64,000 bases of DNA from JABMRP01 sp964444795 (GTDB taxonomy: Bacteria > Planctomycetota > Planctomycetia > Pirellulales > Thermoguttaceae), in assembly GCA_964444795.1 (NCBI GenBank), contig CAYUIQ010000009.1, positions 1 to 64,000 on the forward strand, given 5' to 3'. A program made the translations under genes and the position numbers. Shown piece after piece: positions 60,354 to 64,000 of this stretch. The notes under the pieces were generated by a model. That model was not told where the DNA came from. It did no database searches and saw only the letters and a program-made list of their open reading frames with translations. How positions within the stretch are numbered: position 1 is the stretch's first letter; every line of letters begins with the position of its first letter.

Positions 60354-61238
60354 ATGTCCACCGCACCGCCACTCCTGAGCCCCGAACTGCTGGCCCGGCT
60401 GGCGCGCATGGAACTGGTCAGCCGGAAGGTATTTCGTGGGCGGATGAAGGGCGAGCGGCGGAGCACGCGGAAAGGGCAAAGCGTCGAGTTCGCGGACTTT
60501 CGCAACTACGTGCCCGGCGACGACCTGCGATTTGTGGATTGGAACACCTACGCCCGGCTCGACCGGCTTTTCTTGAAGCTCTTCCTGGAAGAAGAAGACC
60601 TGCACGTCTTCGCACTGATCGACGCCAGCCGTTCGATGGATTTCGGCGACCCGACGAAGCTCTACTTCGCCAAGCAATTGGCCGCCGCGTTGGGATTCGT
60701 CGGTCTGGTGCGTTCCGATCGGGTGCGAATCGAGACGCTGGGCAATTCGGCCGATCGGGCCAACGTCTTTCGCGGACGGCAAAGTCTCTGGCGGATGCTC
60801 GATTACCTCGAGTCGATCACCTCCGAAGACACACCTTCGCTGGCCGAGGCCGTGAAGAGTTTCTGCCTCCGCAACTCGGGCCGCGGGATCGTCGTGCTGA
60901 TCAGCGATCTGATGGACAAGGGGGGCTACGAAGAAGCGCTGCGATGGTTGGTGGCACGCCAGATGGACGTTTACGTGGTCCATGTCTTGGCCGCCGAGGA
61001 ACTCGACCCGCCGCTGGAAGGCGATCTGCGGCTGGTCGACTGCGAGGACGCCGATACGGCGGAGATCACCGCCACCGGGGCGCTGATGACCCGCTACCGG
61101 CGCACCCTGGCCGCGTTTATCGACGGGGCGAGTGAGTTCTGCACGCGGCGGGGGATGGTCTACATGCGAGCCAGCAACGAGACGTCGGTCGAGTCGCTGA
61201 TTACCGGCTACCTTCGGCAAAGGGGGCTGGTTCGCTGA
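60354..61238 (+). CDS. DUF58 domain-containing protein
   Basis: A 294-residue cytoplasmic protein. DUF58 signature: GRRKG-like motif here as RRSTRKGQSVEFADFRNYVPGDDLRFVDWNTYAR, then a VWA-like fold with ALIDASRSMDFG. DUF58 proteins usually work with MoxR AAA ATPases and VWA membrane proteins in chaperone-like assembly or stress systems. The start is 15 bp after the GH172 stop, and the stop shares a base with the next ATG, so it is translationally coupled to the VWA protein. No MoxR gene lies within the window. Confidence 0.9.
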   Translation: MSTAPPLLSPELLARLARMELVSRKVFRGRMKGERRSTRKGQSVEFADFRNYVPGDDLRFVDWNTYARLDRLFLKLFLEEEDLHVFALIDASRSMDFGDPTKLYFAKQLAAALGFVGLVRSDRVRIETLGNSADRANVFRGRQSLWRMLDYLESITSEDTPSLAEAVKSFCLRNSGRGIVVLISDLMDKGGYEEALRWLVARQMDVYVVHVLAAEELDPPLEGDLRLVDCEDADTAEITATGALMTRYRRTLAAFIDGASEFCTRRGMVYMRASNETSVESLITGYLRQRGLVR

Positions 61239-63229
61239 TGTTTCCCCAGTGGTCCAGTGCATTGGTTTGGTGGCAATGGGCGATCCTGGCGGTCGTACCA
61301 CCGGCCGTTGTGTTGCTCTATTTCTTGAAACTCAAACGGACGCCGCTCGAGGTTCCCAGTACGTACTTGTGGCACAAGTCGATCGAAGACCTCAACGTCA
61401 ACAGCCTCTGGCAACGGCTGCGGCGCAACCTGCTCTTGCTGCTCCAACTTCTGCTGCTGGCGCTGGCCATGCTGGCCCTGCTGCAACCCGGTTGGCGCAG
61501 CCAGATTCTCAGCGGCGACCGGTTTATCTTCCTGATCGACAACTCGGCCAGCATGAACGCGGTCGACGTGGCCCCCTCGCGCTTGGCCGAAGCAAAACGG
61601 CAGGTTCTCGAACTGATCGACGAGATGGATTCGGCGGACGTGGCGATGGTCGTCAGCTTCTCCGACACGGCCCGGGTCGAGCAAACGTTTACCGGCAACC
61701 GCCGCGAACTTCGCGCCGCCGTCCAGGAGATCGAGCCGACCGAGCGCCGCACGTCGCTGGTCGAAGCAATCAAGGTATCCTCGGGTTTGGCCAACCCGGG
61801 CCGCAGCGCCGAAGACATCAACGACGAACAGGTTGCCAAGGCGATGCCGGCGCGGCTGTTCATCGTCAGCGACGGGAAGTTTCCCGACGTCGACGATCTG
61901 GCGCTGGGCACGCTGGATGCCATTTATATTCCCATCGGGCAGCCCGGCGCGGCCAACGTGGCCATCGTGGCCTTCGATACCCGGCGGCACGCGCGCCAAG
62001 ATGATCGCCTCCAGGCATTTGCCCAACTGGCTAATTTCGGACCCCAGCCGCTCGTCGTCGATGCGGAACTCTTTCTCGATGGGCAACGCTTCGGTGCCGA
62101 CCGGCAAACGATTGAAGCCGACGGCCTTCGGGCAGTGACGTTCGATCTGCTGGGAGTCACGTCGGGTGTGCTCGAATTGCAGCTCTCGGTCGACGATGAG
62201 TTGGACGTCGATGCGCTGGAGGTCGACGACCGGGCGTGGACGATCATCAACCCGCCGGAACCGGTGCCCGTCTTGGTCGTCTCCCCGGGAAACGAACTAC
62301 TTCGATGGGCACTGACGACCGGGCCGGCGCGGCGGTTGGCTTCGGTCCAGGTCGAGCCGCCCGAGTTTCTCGCCACCGATACCTACCGGCAGCAAGCGGC
62401 TGGCCGATCCTGGAACCTGTTGATTTACGATCGGTGCGGCCCGGAGACGATGCCCCAGGCCAATACGCTGTTTATCGGCAGCGTGCCCAAGCACCCCGGC
62501 TGGACGGCCGGCCCCCGGATCGAAGCCCCGATGATCGTCGACGCGGATCCGGCCCACCCGCTGATGCAATTCGTCACGGTCGATCAAGAGTTGATCGCCG
62601 CGGCGACCCCGTTGAGTTTTCCATCGGGGGGTAGCGTGTTGATCGACGCGGGGGATCAGCCGTTGTTGGCCATCGCACCACGAGAGGGGTTCGAGGATGC
62701 CGTGCTGGGATTCGAGTTGGTGGGCGTCGGTTCCGACGGCCAGGTGGGACTCCGCACGACGTGGCCCCGGCGACTCAGTTTCGCGGTTTTCCTGCAAAAC
62801 TGCATCGAATATCTGGCCGGGGCGGGACGGGCCGATTCGGCCGACCGCTACCAGCCGGGTGAGTCGGTCACCCTGGAAAACCCCGATCCCGAGCAGTTGT
62901 TTCAGGTCCGCTCACCGCGTGGCAAGGTCACGAACCCTCGGGGGGGAACGCAAGGCCGGTTCCAGTTCCGAGAAACCACCGAGGTGGGGGAGTACAAGGT
63001 GGAGTCGGGTGGGTCCACCGCGGGACGATTCGTGGTCAACCTCTTCGACCGGGCCGAAAGCGACGTGGCAACACGGGCTCAAGGGGCAATCCGGATCGGT
63101 TATGTCGAGATTCCCGATGATTCGGGTTGGGAGCCCACGCGGACCGATTTGTGGAAAGGCCTCTTGCTCCTGGGACTGGCGGTCTTGGTCCTGGAGTGGT
63201 ATACCTATACCCGGCGGGTTCGCTTTTAG
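61238..63229 (+). CDS. BatA/VWA-domain membrane protein
   Basis: A 663-residue protein. An N-terminal BatA region with two transmembrane helices (about residues 13-30 and 62-83), with FLKLKRTPLEVPSTYLWHKSIEDL between them. The VWA domain begins IFLIDNSASMNA (MIDAS DxSxS). A beta-rich region extends to about 600, and one C-terminal helix ends the chain (LLLLGLAVLVLEWYTYTRRVRF). It overlaps the DUF58 stop by one base (TGATG). The architecture is that of aerotolerance-type BatA or LutA-like proteins in MoxR-DUF58-VWA clusters. The C-terminal tail faces the cytoplasm and is basic. Confidence 0.88.
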   Translation: MFPQWSSALVWWQWAILAVVPPAVVLLYFLKLKRTPLEVPSTYLWHKSIEDLNVNSLWQRLRRNLLLLLQLLLLALAMLALLQPGWRSQILSGDRFIFLIDNSASMNAVDVAPSRLAEAKRQVLELIDEMDSADVAMVVSFSDTARVEQTFTGNRRELRAAVQEIEPTERRTSLVEAIKVSSGLANPGRSAEDINDEQVAKAMPARLFIVSDGKFPDVDDLALGTLDAIYIPIGQPGAANVAIVAFDTRRHARQDDRLQAFAQLANFGPQPLVVDAELFLDGQRFGADRQTIEADGLRAVTFDLLGVTSGVLELQLSVDDELDVDALEVDDRAWTIINPPEPVPVLVVSPGNELLRWALTTGPARRLASVQVEPPEFLATDTYRQQAAGRSWNLLIYDRCGPETMPQANTLFIGSVPKHPGWTAGPRIEAPMIVDADPAHPLMQFVTVDQELIAAATPLSFPSGGSVLIDAGDQPLLAIAPREGFEDAVLGFELVGVGSDGQVGLRTTWPRRLSFAVFLQNCIEYLAGAGRADSADRYQPGESVTLENPDPEQLFQVRSPRGKVTNPRGGTQGRFQFRETTEVGEYKVESGGSTAGRFVVNLFDRAESDVATRAQGAIRIGYVEIPDDSGWEPTRTDLWKGLLLLGLAVLVLEWYTYTRRVRF

Positions 63230-63313
63230 CAGAGAAAAAGGTCTCGGCGGGAGAGAGATCACTGCCGCCTTCCGCCGCGGCCACATCATATCCGTGGAGC
63301 CCTGGACGGTGCC

Positions 63314-64000
63314 ATGATAACAAAACTCCGACTCCCCCAACGCAAACGGCGGCGTCGCGGCGCCAGATCGCGCAAGAAGGTGTTCAACCGTTTGTTGGAA
63401 AACAAACTGATTGGGCGGGTCAGTTTCGAAGAATATCGCGAGAAGGTCCGCGGCGTGTACGACGGACCCAAAGGCGCCCTGCTGGCGACTTGTAGCATGC
63501 TGTCGCTACACACCGCCCTGGGACAGCGTCTGCTGCGGAACCGAAAATTCGATCTGCGCGGCGCGCGGAACATCCTCGACGTGGGCAGCGGCGCGGGTCA
63601 ACTGGCCAAGCACGTGATTCGCTACGCCGATCCGGAAGCGAACCTCACCTGCTTCGACCTTTCGCAGGAAATGCTCCGCCGGGCGCGGAACCGGATGAAG
63701 AGCGATCGCCCCAGTTACGTGGCAGCCGACTTGACCCGGCTTCCTTTTCCCGACGCATCGTTCGATTGCGTCACCTGCGGCTACGTCCTGGAACATCTGC
63801 CCGACGCTCGAACCGGGTTGGCCGAACTGGCCCGCGTGATGATGCCCGGGGCACGCATGTTGCTCTTGACCACCGAGGACAACTTCGGCGGCGCGTGGAC
63901 CAGCCGGATCTGGTATTGCCGAACGTACAACCGTCGCGAACTGTTCCGCACCTGCGAAGATCTGGGCCTGTACTGGGAAAAAGAGATCTGGTTTACCCGG
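63314..64000 (+). CDS. Class I SAM-dependent methyltransferase (3' end outside window)
   Basis: Open from ATG 63314 to the window end (229 codons). A very basic start (KLRLPQRKRRRRGARSRKK) is followed by a helical lead and a UbiE/Methyltransf_11-type domain: NILDVGSGAGQLAKHVI is the SAM loop, LTCFDLSQEMLRRARNR the beta2 acidic end, and YVAADLTRLPFPDASFDCV with CGYVLEHLPD complete the fold. The acceptor is unknown; the basic N-terminus could contact membrane or nucleic acid. It starts 84 bp after the VWA gene with only a weak Shine-Dalgarno (TGGAG far upstream). Confidence 0.85.
   Translation, partial: MITKLRLPQRKRRRRGARSRKKVFNRLLENKLIGRVSFEEYREKVRGVYDGPKGALLATCSMLSLHTALGQRLLRNRKFDLRGARNILDVGSGAGQLAKHVIRYADPEANLTCFDLSQEMLRRARNRMKSDRPSYVAADLTRLPFPDASFDCVTCGYVLEHLPDARTGLAELARVMMPGARMLLLTTEDNFGGAWTSRIWYCRTYNRRELFRTCEDLGLYWEKEIWFTR

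Overview
The window looks like a chromosomal segment from a planctomycete, probably of the Pirellulales type. It is GC-rich and carries the protein families that crowd such genomes: a DUF1559 protein, a DUF1573 protein, DUF2961/GH172, Tat-exported sugar-phosphate isomerase-like proteins, secreted HEAT-repeat proteins, VWA and DUF58 proteins, a very large alpha-2-macroglobulin and many exported proteins of unknown role. No rRNA, tRNA, CRISPR array, transposase or integrase was recognised. Lineage is inferred from gene content only.

Layout. 1-10.7 kb: a truncated VWA protein; then on the minus strand a zinc-ribbon protein, htpG, a SprA-type putative metalloprotease, a CPBP membrane protease and a PfpI-like protein; a GNAT acetyltransferase; a 79-bp direct repeat that brackets an SH3 lipoprotein gene; and the mhpE-mhpF pair. 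11-19 kb: a secreted FAD oxidoreductase, a TlpA-like thioredoxin, a Tat-exported isomerase-like protein, and a PLP decarboxylase translationally coupled to a tandem-ACT protein. 19-21.3 kb: a poorly conserved, visibly less GC-rich stretch with an orphan HsdR-N-type nuclease. 21.3-25.5 kb: a DUF1559 protein and a feoA-feoB-Cys-rich-protein operon with a readable promoter and Fur box. 25.5-38.3 kb (minus): DUF1573, two secreted HEAT proteins, a 2056-residue alpha-2-macroglobulin and an exported O-methyltransferase-like protein. 38.7-52.5 kb: two paralogous single-pass membrane proteins (one with a degenerate J domain), a lipase-ROK kinase pair, a 1201-residue protein made of five tandem STN-like modules, an orphan condensation-domain protein and small secreted proteins. 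52.8-64 kb: an isomerase-like protein, a zinc alcohol dehydrogenase, a GH116-GH172 exported glycosidase pair, a DUF58-VWA pair and a truncated methyltransferase.

Many intergenic gaps hold short palindromic elements. At least five copies have the GTAG head and hairpin of REP sequences, several arranged as inverted pairs (BIME-like) with compensatory changes in their stems. Others belong to different families, including a 241-bp element with about 50-bp terminal inverted repeats. The most distinctive items are the five-module STN protein, the 79-bp repeat cassette at the 3' end of mhpE, the REP/BIME families, a 30-nt non-coding motif found twice (once just upstream of the feo promoter), and the unusual inserts in the alpha-2-macroglobulin.
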